Part shown: in pieces, positions 43,025 to 53,675 of the stretch
Layout: each line of letters begins with the position of its first letter
How positions within the stretch are numbered: position 1 is the first letter of the stretch
From: Sordariomycetes sp. S80-01Y
Lineage: Eukaryota; Ascomycota; Sordariomycetes
Length of the DNA: 64,000 nt
Direction of reading: 5' to 3'
NCBI GenBank assembly: GCA_037042185.1
Contig: JAXQJY010000020.1
Span: 620,001-684,000, forward strand
Notes under the pieces: generated by a model
What the model saw: only the letters and a program-made list of their open reading frames with translations
Databases searched by the model: none
Told to the model about the DNA's origin: nothing
Made by a program: the position numbers and the translations under genes

Positions 43025-43666
43025 ATGGCCCCTCAAGTCCCCTTCAAGCTCGCTGCCAGCCCGGGCACCGATCTCTGGAAGAAGCCCCCCTCCCACAACG
43101 CTACGAACGGTAAACTCCCACCCGGCCCCTTTTCAACCTTCCCCTGGGCTGACCTGACCCTCCTAGCACCCAAAATCCCATACTCTTCCGCGCCTCTTCC
43201 CTCTCTCTTCAAAGCCAGCACGACGTTCACCTTGGAGTACACAACCCAGTTCGACCAGGCAGGGCTCTACCTGCACCTCACTAAGCCCTCCTCCTCCGTC
43301 CCGCCGAAATGGATCAAGGCCGGCGTGGAGTTCTTCTCCGGTTCGCCGCGTCTTAGCGTCGTTTGCTGCGACAACTACTCCGACTGGTCCGTCGCTTCCA
43401 TCCCCTCGGAGCTGAGCCGGGGCGTGGTGGAGGGCAAGACGCCCGTGACGGTCGAGCTGGAGATCGACGACGTCACGGTGTGGATGTACGCCAGGGTCGG
43501 GGACCAGGCGGAGAGGACGCCCCTGAGGGAGATTGCGTGGATCTTTGGGGATCAAGGTGGGAAGGATTGGGAGTGCGAAATCGGGGCGCTGGTGGCGCGG
43601 CCCAACGAGGACGTCAAGGGGGAGCTGGAGGCTACGTTCCAGAAGTTCGACGTGCAGTGGAAGTAG
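43025..43666 (+). CDS. DUF1349 (concanavalin A-like fold) protein
   Basis: Best read as two exons, 43025-43109 and 43167-43666, giving 194 residues. The intervening 57 bp have a GTAAAC donor, a CTGAC branch site and a CCTAG acceptor, and they are in frame without a stop, so the unspliced reading would give 213 residues. Splicing yields NAPKIPYSSAP, which fits the family better. DUF1349 proteins have a beta-sandwich; yeast YKL033W-A-region and regulator-of-enolase-type annotations exist, but the biochemical role is unclear. Typical features are the N-terminal LWKKPPS, the FDQAGLYLHL block, WIKAGVEFF and SDWSV, and the C-terminal LVARPNEDVKGELEATFQKF. It is probably cytosolic, with no signal peptide or membrane segment. 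Confidence 0.87.
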   Translation: MAPQVPFKLAASPGTDLWKKPPSHNATNGKLPPGPFSTFPWADLTLLAPKIPYSSAPLPSLFKASTTFTLEYTTQFDQAGLYLHLTKPSSSVPPKWIKAGVEFFSGSPRLSVVCCDNYSDWSVASIPSELSRGVVEGKTPVTVELEIDDVTVWMYARVGDQAERTPLREIAWIFGDQGGKDWECEIGALVARPNEDVKGELEATFQKFDVQWK

Positions 43667-44597
43667 AGATAGAGACAATCATCTTACGTGAGCAACATCA
43701 CATGCAGGGGACAACTGTTGAGGCGCCTCACTTTTCATTACCTCAACCCTGCGGCAGCGTATCAGCCCAGGGAGGATCGTCTAGCGACCCTGTTACAATC
43801 TGTTGCAATCATCGTCAAGATCATCACACAAAATGAGCATCCTCAAATGCCCACCATACACTTCCCACTCTCGCATATCCCTCCCGACCGTCGTGACACA
43901 ACCCAGACAAAGGAAAAGTCCAGTCAGGAGTGGGTGGTGGCAATCTTATCAAGTGCGAGGGCGAGGAAAAGGGGCCAGGGGCACAGCCCCTGGCGTCTTT
44001 GGACGGGGAAACAAAAAAGCACTCTAGCCAACGCCGTGAGCGTCGACATGTGAAGGCAAAAACAAAATCCATCCAAAGCCTGCTGAGGGGCGACTGTTGC
44101 TCTTGGGTATCAGTCTGGGGTCGCCCGGAAATCATAAACAGCAATTCGTAACTTTCCGTCTGCACCATTCTTGTCGTCGTGTACTCGACCAGCGAAGCGT
44201 AATCCAAACAACGCCAGAATGGGGATCAAACAGCCCTGTGCCGCTGTCTAGGAAATCATGAGAGGCGAGGGAAACAACCCATCGAAACAGCTGAAGGATG
44301 ACAAGCGGAGGACCGCGCATCCGGCATTAGGCCTCCAGCTCAGCTCAAGCAGATAACGCCACCAACCTCGAAGAGTAGAGTCGTACCAGAAAACGCACTC
44401 CCAAACGGTAGGTCAATCTGATGAGGGAGAGCGTGAAAGCAGACAACGCCAGATACTTTGTTCCATATTCCGCGTACAGCCACCCCAACTTTTTTTTCGG
44501 CGGGTTTTCTAGTTTTCTCAATCCTTTCTCTTAATTTCCTCCAGCGCAGTCGGGGTCCTGGTGTGTCCTGGTGCCATGCCTCTTCGCCAACCACACC
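43667..44597. other. Convergent intergenic region (DUF1349 / BTB)
   Basis: These 931 bp between two 3' ends contain a perfect GC-rich hairpin at 43974-43994 (listed separately) and a run of eight T at about 44489. There is no gene. Confidence 0.5.
43974..43994. repeat. Perfect inverted repeat, 9-bp GC stem with 3-nt loop
   Basis: GCCAGGGGC and GCCCCTGGC flank an ACA loop. The stem is perfect and lies 308 bp past the DUF1349 stop, between convergent genes. It may form in RNA of either strand. Function is unknown. Confidence 0.7.
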
Positions 44598-45452
44598 CTA
44601 AACAGTCTTGGGCGTGCGCGCGTTGCTCACGTCAATGACGTCGTCGAGGTGGTTGCACATGGCCACAAACAGGTCAAAGAACAATTTGCTGCCTCCGGCT
44701 TCCATCTCAGCCTGCATGGTGCCGCTGCGCTTGAAGGTCTTGCGGCAGCGGATGATGAGGGCGAGGTAATGCGCTCGCAGCCTGGAGTCCGAGTCCGGCG
44801 TGTGCGCGTAGGCGTACTGCGCGGAGCGCAGAATGGTGCCCACGTCGATGCCGGACTGGAGGCCTTGCTTGCGCAGGGCGAGGCGCTTGAGTTCCTCGAG
44901 GCCGTAGCGGTCGGCGGCGCAGTAAACAACTGTGTCGCGTAGGATGTCGGCGTCGATACTGGAAAGGTAAACGGACGCATGGGCCGCGGCGCTCGGATCG
45001 GGGTTGGGTGAGGGGTGAGGGCTGCGCGGGTCTTTGGGGGTGTCCTCGAGCTCCCAGGAGTTGCGGGACCGGTTGTGGACCAGCCTCGGGTAGTAGTCCC
45101 CCTTGTAGAGGTATTCGAGGACGGCGGAGAAGACTTCCGGCTCCTCATCCGGGAGGTAGATTCTCCTGCTCTGCACGTCGAAGAGCTGCTCGCGGCAGGC
45201 CCTTTCGAAGAAGGGCGCCTGGCGGAGGACGTCTTCGTGCGCGGCAAAGAGCCGGCCCTCACGGCCGATGGTCAGGGTGACGATGGGCGAGGGCGCGGCG
45301 GACTTCTGGGGAAGATCCTGCTCGTGGTTGAGCGATCTCTGCAGTTTCGACAGCTTCTGGTCTCGAACGGAGCCTTGCTGCTGCTTCTTGAGGCGGGCGG
45401 CCTTGTCGATGCGGTTCTGGGCCTCTTGCGAGCGGAACGAGCGCTTGAACAT
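44598..45452 (-). CDS. BTB/POZ domain protein
   Basis: A single exon of 284 residues from the ATG at 45452 (MFKRSFRSQEAQNR). The reading frame stays open for another 444 nt upstream to 45896, but that part is compositionally unlike a domain and probably is 5' leader. A basic coiled N-terminus precedes a BTB/POZ fold at about residues 52-125, with IVTLTIGREGRLFAAHEDVLRQAPFF, then YLPDEEPEVFSAVLEYLYKGDYYP. BTB domains dimerise and often serve as CUL3 substrate adaptors. A disordered Pro/Ser insert follows, then a helical region YCAADRYGLEELKRLALRKQ resembling a BACK-like extension. Many fungal proteins share this architecture without a known role. Confidence 0.9.
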   Translation of the reverse strand: MFKRSFRSQEAQNRIDKAARLKKQQQGSVRDQKLSKLQRSLNHEQDLPQKSAAPSPIVTLTIGREGRLFAAHEDVLRQAPFFERACREQLFDVQSRRIYLPDEEPEVFSAVLEYLYKGDYYPRLVHNRSRNSWELEDTPKDPRSPHPSPNPDPSAAAHASVYLSSIDADILRDTVVYCAADRYGLEELKRLALRKQGLQSGIDVGTILRSAQYAYAHTPDSDSRLRAHYLALIIRCRKTFKRSGTMQAEMEAGGSKLFFDLFVAMCNHLDDVIDVSNARTPKTV

Positions 45453-46265
45453 GGCGGCGATTTGGCGAAGGAGCGGCTTGGGGTCGATCGAGGGGGTTTC
45501 TTTCAGCGAGCGACGAAAAGAGCGTGGGTAGGAGATGGTGGAAAAGAGCGTGAGTTGACGCACAACGGGCGGGCGTTGACGAGGGGGTCCGGGCGGAGGA
45601 AATGGTCCAAAGCAAAGCTTCCTGTTTTCTCGACAGTTAAGGCGAAAAATATGGCGATGCAATGTTTTGGTATCCAGATCCAACTGAGATTTGCGACCCT
45701 TTGGTTTGGCTGAGCGTGAGGAGGAGAGGAGAGAAGTCACGGCGGGCGCTTCCAACGGTTTTGTAGCCCTGGTGGTTGGGCGGTAGGCGGCCCGAACCAC
45801 ATCATCGTGCAGACCCCTAAGGCACCCCGCCACAGCGCAGACCGCCTCACTATCCACTATGTCCCTCCCCTTCAGGCACCGTCGCCACGAATTCATCGCT
45901 TGGAGACCATGTGACCTCGAGCAGATGCAGCATTTTACCTATGTAAGGATCCCGGATTTGCTGAGCCAATTGCCCTGCCAATAAATGGACAAGTCAGCGT
46001 TGGCATTGGTGATGCTGCGTGCAAGTCACGAGGCACGCGAGATGCGAGTGCAGCCAGTAAAGGAGCAACATCCATTATAGGACCAGTATGGATGCTAGTT
46101 ACAATCAGGTGGCGGCCGGTAATTGCTGCCAGACCCTCGCGGACCATGAAACATCGGCTGAATAATTCGGGCGTCAAACCAACAATGGGTCTAGTACCCA
46201 ATATCCATCCTCCAACGGGTTCCTTGCTGCCCGAGCAAGAGTCGCCTCAAGCTTGTGTCCGACCG
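45453..46265. other. Intergenic region upstream of the BTB gene
   Basis: These 813 bp include the open but probably non-coding 444-nt extension of the BTB frame and the 3' flank of the next minus-strand gene. No other feature is seen. Confidence 0.45.
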
Positions 46266-47538
46266 TCAATTGTCCTCGTCGTCAATCGCGTCTTGGGCGG
46301 CGGCAGCAATGGCCTTGGCGCGTGCGTCGGCGAGCGCCCGGGTGATGGCTTCGCGGGTGCCGACGAAACCTTGCATGAGGATGTACACTGTAGGACCAAC
46401 ATCAGCCGTGCAACTTCACCTCTGGAAGCAGACTCACTCAGGGGCGCCAGGATGACGAAGCCCATGCAGTACGCCGTGACAGCCTCTTCGGAGCCGACCT
46501 GCTCCTTGTCGAGCCAGAAGAAGGGGTACCAGCCGGTCAGGAGCTTGCCCATGGCAGCCCAACCGAGATACATGCCCGAAAGGAAGACGAGACCGACGAG
46601 GTGAGAGCCAACGGCCTGGACTGGGTCAGCCACCGTCACGAGACCAGCGTTGGACACTCACGAAAGGGCGCCTGATGCTGTTCAACAGCAGAATCTCAAT
46701 CACCATCACGATGGACGTGATGCCGTACATGTTGAGGATGTTGAACGTCTTGAACCAGCCGATGCCGAAAAGGTCACTGACTGCAGCCTGTTAGTGTGGC
46801 CTTTCAAGTTATTGAAGCAATACGGCGTACAAGGCGCATCGGGAACGTTATAGATCTTGGTTGTGTCGGCTCCCCAGCCCCAAGTTACACCCTCCTCCCC
46901 AGGCACACTGCTCGTCCGAGGTGGCTCAGGGGTAGGCTCGGTCGGGTCGCCGCTGAGCTGCTGACGGCCGACGAACCAGTACTCTGTTGAGTTCATGAAG
47001 TTGAAGACAACCGTGGCCGTGTAGAAGAGGGTGAAGTAGAACTGCTTGCGAAGGTTGCCCATGTTGTTGGGAAGGGACATGGCCGAGATGATCTACGTCT
47101 CGAGGCCACGGTCGCCCTCGTCGATGTGGGGGTAGTAAAGGTGGGTGAAGGTCCAGGACTAAGATGTCAGCAGTGGTAGAAAGGGCGAGTGGCAGAACTG
47201 ACAAAGGTGATGACCTGGTAGACGAAGGCCATCCCAAAACTGACGACGGCAAAGTCAAAGAGGTGTCGCCAGCTGGTCAGCTCTGAGTCCTGGCCCAACT
47301 TGTACTTGGCGGCCATGATACCACCCGCGAGCAGCCAGGCCAGGGTGATGCCGCGGAGGATGACGAGGATGTTTTGCGGAATGAAGCGCCATGGCGAGTG
47401 AGAGGCCCGAAGGAAGGCTGGCTGTGGTATGTGAGCGCAGCCCAGCTAGCAGTTCACGGCACTGACATGGTCCTGCATGACGTTGGGGCCAGGCAGTCCG
47501 CCCTCGGCGCCCGCGAGGAGGGGTGTGTTCTCTGACAT
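46266..47538 (-). CDS. Multi-pass membrane protein, unknown; contains an in-frame TAG
   Basis: Six exons on the minus strand: 47538-47467, 47421-47203, 47158-46831, 46780-46662, 46615-46438 and 46387-46266. The introns are 44-50 bp and all junctions keep frame; 345 codons before the final stop. Hydrophobic segments suggest about six membrane helices, for example NILVILRGITLAWLLAGGI and YGITSIVMVIEILLLNSI. Conserved-looking blocks are FTHLYYPHIDEGDRG, WYPFFWLDKEQVGS and the C-terminal FVGTREAITRAL. The layout recalls fungal FAR-17a/AIG1-like or other uncharacterised membrane families, without a firm match. Codon 119 (47095-47093) is TAG in otherwise sound coding sequence. The same TAG could act as a 3' splice site: splicing 47202-47093 would remove 22 codons in frame. 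So this may be a nonsense allele, an assembly error or an alternatively spliced gene. Confidence 0.75.
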
Positions 47539-48008
47539 GGCGGCCGATAAGAAGAGTATGCAGTTATATCAGTATTGTTGTGGAATATAGATGATGCGGG
47601 TTGGCGGCCTTCAGACCTCTACGGAGAGGGGCAAAGTGAGGCTTTGAGGTCGACGTCGAAGAGGAGGGCGAGAGATAAAGAATGAATAAGGGTCAGTGCA
47701 GTAAACAAAATCGTGTTCAGATGGGATGTAGAGGGTTCAGAATGCCCGGATCTGGAGGAAGGCACCTGCACACCACGCAGCCACGAGTTGTGATCTCTTT
47801 CCTCGAGAGGAGCCCGTCGCTCAACAGCAACCCGGCAAAAGTAGAAAGAAGATTGCCTACCTGGTGTTGGAGCGGTTCGTTTCCTTACGATATTTGTCAT
47901 CTTGATCTCACGATTCGTTCGGAATATCGGAAAATATGCTGTATGTATGTGTCTTCATTCATCGTGGCTCATATCATGCTCCCATCCCGGTCCATCCACA
48001 GGAAAGCA
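47539..48008. other. Intergenic region
   Basis: These 470 bp lie between the membrane-protein start and the CsbD-like stop, both minus strand. Nothing further is recognised. Confidence 0.5.
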
Positions 48009-48359
48009 TCACTCCTCTTTTTTGGAGGCGGCGCCCTCCTTCTCCATGCCCTCGCAGCCCGTGGCCTTTCCTGCCAGCTCCTCGGCCTTGCCGTATCCTT
48101 GGGAAGGGTCGCGGTTTTCGCCAGCCTGCTTCATGGTGTTCTGTCCGGCAGCCTTGTCCTGCTCCCCGGATGACTTCCACGCATGCGAACCGCTGAGGTC
48201 GCCGATGGCGGCCTGGGAATGTCAGCGTCTGAGATGGGAACGGACCCCGAGCGAGACAGAAGTGCGCGACGAGTGGAAACTTACTTCTGCTGCGCCCTTG
48301 ACGTACTGCGCGTGGCCGCCGATGAGGCTGGGCTCCTGGTTCTGGCTGTTGTCGGACAT
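48009..48359 (-). CDS. CsbD-like stress protein (Hmp1-type)
   Basis: Two exons on the minus strand, 48359-48285 and 48212-48009, with a 72-bp intron; 92 residues. CsbD-like proteins are small, hydrophilic, stress-induced four-helix-type proteins. Fungal members are annotated after Ustilago Hmp1, which binds mismatched and cruciform DNA. The repeated motif is visible: GGHAQYVKGAAEAAIGDLSGS and later GYGKAEELAGKATG. The Gly/Ala/Lys/Glu-rich composition without aromatic residues supports the call. The intron falls between two halves of the first motif. Its upstream region has a stress-type AGGGG word at about 48511. Expect induction by heat, osmotic or stationary stress, by family analogy. Confidence 0.9.
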
Positions 48360-49618
48360 TTTGTGGATTGTTTCGGTTCAATGCTGGTCTTGTGCAGTTG
48401 GGTGACGGATCAAAGATAGGAATCGAAGTTGAATTAAGCTGTTTATATGACCTCGGCAGTCGTTGTGACGTATGAGGTGGGCGATGGCTCGATCTATAGG
48501 TACCGTAGTCGAGGGGAAACCATCCCAATGACATCACCCGACCGTTTGCGACCACTGCCACTACCGCTGCACTTCAGCGCGTCTCAGCCGTTTGCAATGC
48601 GTGGGCGACGATTAACCGACCGAGATTCTAGAACACCTGGAGAAGCGCAGATGCAACTCTATTTCGAAGTGCCCTCCTCTGCCAACAGCTCTCCCGTAAA
48701 GCCCGGCCAGCTCCTGCTCGTGCGCGGTGTGGAGCCGTCGACTTACACGGCTCGGGAGCGAGGCAGCACACGACCTGCGCGCCTGATCGAGCTCGGGGAA
48801 CCTCGATCAGCTGGAGGAATCGCGGATCGGGGGCAAAGATGTCTGTCGCTTATCGCTTCTCATGCACAGCATTCGTGGGGGAGGGAAGCTGTGCAACGTT
48901 TTCGGCCGTCGCCGAGCACGCGCTACGATGGAAGCTTAATCGGCTGCCCCTTTTCCACTTACGGCCCAGACCGCTGAATGGACGAGCAGCGACTGATCGT
49001 CGACAGAATGGAGCGTCCCAGATCGGATTTTGAGAAACCTTCCCCTTTTTGCAGCCTGAGATTCCTGAATCCCATCCGGAGCAGATCCTCCCGCGACCCC
49101 CTGCGATCGGCCACACCATCTACCCAAACTTGCCGCGTCCATGACGTCTACGAAACCTGCCGCCGCCCCAACCGTCACAGCTATCCGTAGGAGCTCCCAT
49201 CACTGCAATTCCTCCAGGTGGCCGCTGTGGACGACTTCCACGAGCGCTCACCGGTCGCAGCCGCACATGCTCGTTGCAGCCTAGCGCCCGTCATGTGATG
49301 ATTCATGCCGTGTAACCACCGCGCCAGACAGCCTTCGGCCCAGTCGTGACATCCACGATGGCGTTGGTCCGGCCGCAACAAGACTCTATCGTCCCAGGAC
49401 TTGCCTCCGGTCTGCCTTGCAATTGGCCGGAAACGGGGTGCCGTGGGATGTATTGGAGCTGGCAAGGTTGGGCAGTTCCTGGTCTTATACCAGCCGGTGC
49501 CAACGATCTGTACCTTTAGCTGCACATCACATACCTGAAAGTCTCACGTTTTCCTTCATTCCCTCTCTTCCATTCTCCCGGACTGATTCAGGGCCTTGAA
49601 CCTTGTCTCGCCGCCAAA
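48360..49618. other. Divergent intergenic region (CsbD-like / MFS)
   Basis: These 1.26 kb contain no supported gene. They must hold both promoters, and a CT-rich leader sits just before the transporter start. Confidence 0.5.
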
Positions 49619-51403
49619 ATGTCCGTGTCGTCGCACAAGATGACGCCCACGACCAGCCCGGCGGCCAAAGCCATCTCGAATCCGCTGCTCGATCTCGAGA
49701 ACCGCGCCAACGGGCTCGACACGAGCGGTCTCGAGGGGCTCACGCTGTACGAGAAGAAGTGCGTGCTCGTCAACCGCGAGATCAACCTCCAGGGCATGGG
49801 CAAGTACCAGTGGTACATCTGGGGGCTCTGCGGATTTGGCTACTTTCTCGACCTCCTCTGGGCCCACGCGTTTGGTCTGGTCCTGAGTCCGCTGCAGCAG
49901 GAGTTGGGCTTCAAGAATAACGAGAGCGGGAACATCTCGACGAGTTTCAATGCTGGCCTGACCGCGGGAGCCTTCTTCTGGGGCTTCATGTCTGATATTG
50001 TTGGTCAGTTCACCCCTGGCTGAGACTTCTGAGTCGTTGCTAATCTTCGCAGGCCGCCGCTGGGCCTTCAATCTGACCTGTCTCATCGCCTCCATCTTTG
50101 GTCTCTGCCTCGGTGCCGCAGACAGCTACACAACCTTCCTCGTTCTCACAGCCTTCGTCGGCTTCGGCGTGGGGGGGAACATCCCGATTGACACCTCCAT
50201 CACCCTCGAGTTCATTCCGCACAACAAGCGCTTCCTCCTGGCTTGCCTGTCCGTCTTCCAGCCCCTCGGAGTCATCGTCTGCAGCGCGATCGCCTTCGGC
50301 TTCATCCCCGTGTACTCATGCAGCCCCAACTTTTCGGAAGCAGGCAGCCTGCCGAGCTGCAACAATGTGTCCCAGGGCGAGGAGTGCTGCTCCAGAGAGA
50401 ACAACATGGGCTGGCGCTATCTGTGCTTCACGCTGGGTGCCGTGACAATCTTCATCTTTTTCCTGCGCTTCGTTGTGTTCCACTTCCGCGAGACGCCCAA
50501 GTTTCTCATCACGCGGGGTCGCGACGCCGAAGCCATCACGGTCATCCAGCACATGGCCAAGGTCAACAAGCGCGAGTCCCGCCTCACGATGGAGGTGTTC
50601 GAGGCGCTCCAGGGCGAGCACGATTCGCTGGCCTCCGACTCGACGGACAGCAGCTCCCGGCCTGTGCTCGGTGGTGGCGCGAAGCAGCTGCAGACCACCT
50701 GGAGCGAGAAGCTAAGTCTTGAGATGGCTCGTTACAAGATGTTGTTCGACGGGTTCCAGATGACCAGGCTCACAATCCTGACGTGGCTGACTTACATTAT
50801 GGACTTTTGGGGCTTCACCGTGGCGGGTATGTCGATTAGTCCCTATGACCTGAGCAAATGACTAATATAGCAGGCTTCTACCTCCCTACTATTCTCGCCC
50901 TGAAGAACGGCGCCGCCAACGTCTCCCTCGAGCGCACCTACGCCGCATACATCTATACCTACGCCCCGGGCGTCTTCGGTGTTCTCCTCGGTGCATGGAT
51001 GTACATGGTTCCCGCCGTCGGCCAGAAGTGGACCATGGTACTCTCGTCCGGCCTCTTCGGAGCCTCCCTGTTCCTGTTCGCAACGGTCGACACCGTCGCC
51101 AAGAACCAGGGCATCTTCGCCATGGAGTACTTCTTCCAGAGCATGTTCAACGCTGTTTTGTACGGGTGGACGCCCCAGGCCTTCCCGGCGCCGGTGAGGG
51201 GAACGGCATGCGGCGTGGCGAGCTTCTGGGGGAGGCTGTTTGGCATTGTGAGTCCCCTCATTGCGCAGGGACTGACGCCGACCGGGGACGATGGGGACTA
51301 CAACCGGGTGCTGTACCTGGCAGGTGGTGTGACGTTGGGATGTGTAGTGACGACGGCGTTGCTGCCAAGTAAGCTCATGGAGAGCAAGGATGAGACGGCG
51401 TGA
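49619..51403 (+). CDS. MFS transporter (SV2/sugar-porter-like)
   Basis: Three exons, 49619-50003, 50053-50826 and 50874-51403, with introns of 49 and 47 bp; 562 residues. Twelve membrane helices are predicted from hydrophobicity. The conserved MFS loop 2-3 motif is read as GFMSDIVGRRWAFN across the first intron. Helix 1 contains FGYFLDLLWAHAFG and the end of helix 5 LSVFQPLGVIV. A long cytosolic loop (about 270-330, Ser-rich) separates the two halves, as in SV2/SVOP-like and organic-ion transporters. An extracellular loop has several Cys (YSCSPNF, SCNNVSQGEECCS). The substrate is unknown. The second intron ends in TAGCAG, a tandem acceptor that would add or drop one alanine. A TA dinucleotide repeat follows in the 3' flank. 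Confidence 0.92.
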
Positions 51404-52325
51404 GCAGGCTGTAGAGCGCAGCGATTCACGAATACACGAATTTCTTTTCCAGTACACGATACCACAATACATGATCGCTATATATATATATATACAATCA
51501 CGAGGCTGGCGCTGATTACGGGCAGCGAATGCGTTATAAGTCATTGACGAAGTATACTTGTCTCCGAAACAGTTGACAGTTCGAGATGCATGACAGCGCA
51601 GAAACCACAAGAGGGAGAGAAACAATCCTACGGGGAGAGGGTTGGATTGCTGAGCAGATCATGCGCTGGGAAAGCTCGAATTTTCAAAGCAGGTTCTCTT
51701 AGAAGCGTGTTGTTGTGGGTAGCCACCATGAGCTAGTGTGTTGCTATCAACACTGTGAGTTGGATGAAGTTGACTGAAGTGAACCGATGGCACTTGTTAA
51801 AAAGGTACCTTCAACCGTCAAAACTTTATGGTCATCTCTTCATAGCAAATGTGTGGATTTGAGGGCGTAAGAGAGAAGTGCGCCGAGCAAACGTTGAGGA
51901 GATAGGGTAGCTGGGTGAAAGCCGCTACATGCTACTAAGTACGAGGTCCAGAGTGCTCGACACGAATGCCTTGGAGAGGAGCCTCTACCCGTTTGTTGAT
52001 ACCTCAAAACGGTCTCGAATTACTGAGCCTATGGCATTATATTGCTCACACAGAATGAATGTCACACATCCGTCGGGAAAAGCCTATTATACCTCTGTTA
52101 TTCCGTGTTAGTCGTACGGCATGGCCCGGCTGGGGACTGAGGTGTGGGTCGTGCCCATGGTCCGTGCGCGAAGCCAGCTGTTCGTTCCTGGATCTCGAAT
52201 CCGCAGTGCGAAGCCACATCATCACCGGCTTCAACGACCTCCCGAGCTCCTCTTTCCCGCAATTGCACTGTTGCCGCCTCCTACAACTCCACCTCGACTG
52301 TAGCCTGCACCTCAGAACCCCCAAA
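51404..52325. other. Intergenic region (MFS / SEC11)
   Basis: These 922 bp include the MFS 3' flank with a TA repeat, then the SEC11 promoter. No gene is supported. Confidence 0.5.
51479..51494. repeat. TA dinucleotide repeat (eight units)
   Basis: (TA)8, 76 bp past the MFS stop and probably within its 3' untranslated region. Confidence 0.9.
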
Positions 52326-52894
52326 ATGTTCTCGCGCCTCTCCAACCCCCGGCAGCTGGCCGCCGGGTTGATGGAGTTCGCCCTCATCCTGTCGTCAGCA
52401 TTCATGGTACGCTCTGCCCGCGCAGCCCTCATCGACGTCGCTAACCCTCCCTGCAGATGTGGAAAGGTCTCTCCGTCTTCACCGACTCGCCGTCGCCCAT
52501 CGTCGTCGTCCTCTCCGGCTCCATGGAGCCGGCCTTCCAGCGCGGCGACCTGCTATTCCTGTGGAACCGCAACCTCGTGCAGGAGACCGAGGTCGGCGAG
52601 GTGGTCATTTACAACGTCAAGGACAAGGACATCCCCATCGTGCATCGCGTGGTGCGCAAGTTCGGCACCGGCGACGAGGCCAAGCTGCTCACCAAGGGCG
52701 ACAACAACGTGGCCGACGACACGGAGCTGTACGCGCGCGGGCAGGACTTTTTGGTCAGGAAGGACATCATCGGGAGCGTCATGGCCTACATCCCGTTCGT
52801 GGGCTACGTGACCATCATGCTGAGCGAGCACCCGTGGCTGAAGACGGTCGCGCTGGGGATCATGGGCCTGTTTGCGGTGTTACAGAAGGAATGA
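52326..52894 (+). CDS. SEC11: Signal peptidase complex catalytic subunit SEC11
   Basis: Two exons, 52326-52406 and 52457-52894, with a 50-bp intron; 172 residues, near the 167 of yeast Sec11. It is the ER-membrane serine peptidase that removes signal peptides. An N-terminal membrane helix ([18 protein letters not shown]) spans the splice. The catalytic serine is in [15 protein letters not shown] and the catalytic histidine in IPIVHRVV. Downstream [12 protein letters not shown] holds the conserved aspartates. A second hydrophobic stretch near the C-terminus ([14 protein letters not shown]) is typical. The ATG in AAAATGTT is the only start before the helix. Confidence 0.97.
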
Positions 52895-53675
52895 GGGCCC
52901 GCAGCATAGCACGAGATGAATCACGACGCCTTTTTTTCCCCCACGTTTGGCCGAACTTCGAGAGAGATGAAGGGGTGGGTGGGGAGAGATAGGTTTTGTT
53001 GCACGCGTAAGCGAGATTCGTTCATGCATAACTGGGTTTCCAAGTGCATGTCGCCAGAGTGCACGACTTCGCTCGCTTGCCCCCTTCTCATGGTCGCTTC
53101 TGACACTCGCTACCTGCAGTTTGATCAACGACAATCTGATCTGGCAGCTCCCAAATCCTCGGCTCAACGTGCAGAAGCACCGAGTACCGAGCAACTTTGG
53201 GCCTAGACGAACAAAACCTCCATCGCCGAGACTCAGCCCTGTCGGGCCTCGTCCAGAGCAAAGCGGAGCCGTGGGACCAGGGGCTCGGATCGGTCGTGGC
53301 CCAATAGCAACGATCGAAATCCCCCGTCTAAGCCCCCTCGACGACACCCGAGTCGGCTCCTGAGGCCGCTCGAGCCTTGGCAGGCCTCGCGCCTGTGATC
53401 CTGCGGCGCGGTTTAAAAAAAGAAACACCCACATGAGCTGCGTTCTTCCTCATTCACGCTTTCTGTCGCTCGCTTCACCGTTTGGTACACTTTCTTTCGC
53501 TTCACTCCCACGTCGTCGCTCGTTTGAAAGACGCTCCTCGCTTGTTTTGATTGCTTTTGTCTGTCTTGTCTGGACCGTCTGCACATCCGCTCCACTGCGA
53601 AGCCCCTGAATCGGAAGGGATCGCCTCTCCCACAACCCGACATCTCGACGCTCACACGACATCACGACCGCCCTC
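52895..53675. other. Intergenic region
   Basis: These 781 bp have no gene. A TATA-like TTTAAAAAAA at about 53412 is followed by a pyrimidine-rich stretch that runs toward the next start codon, consistent with a long 5' leader. Confidence 0.5.
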
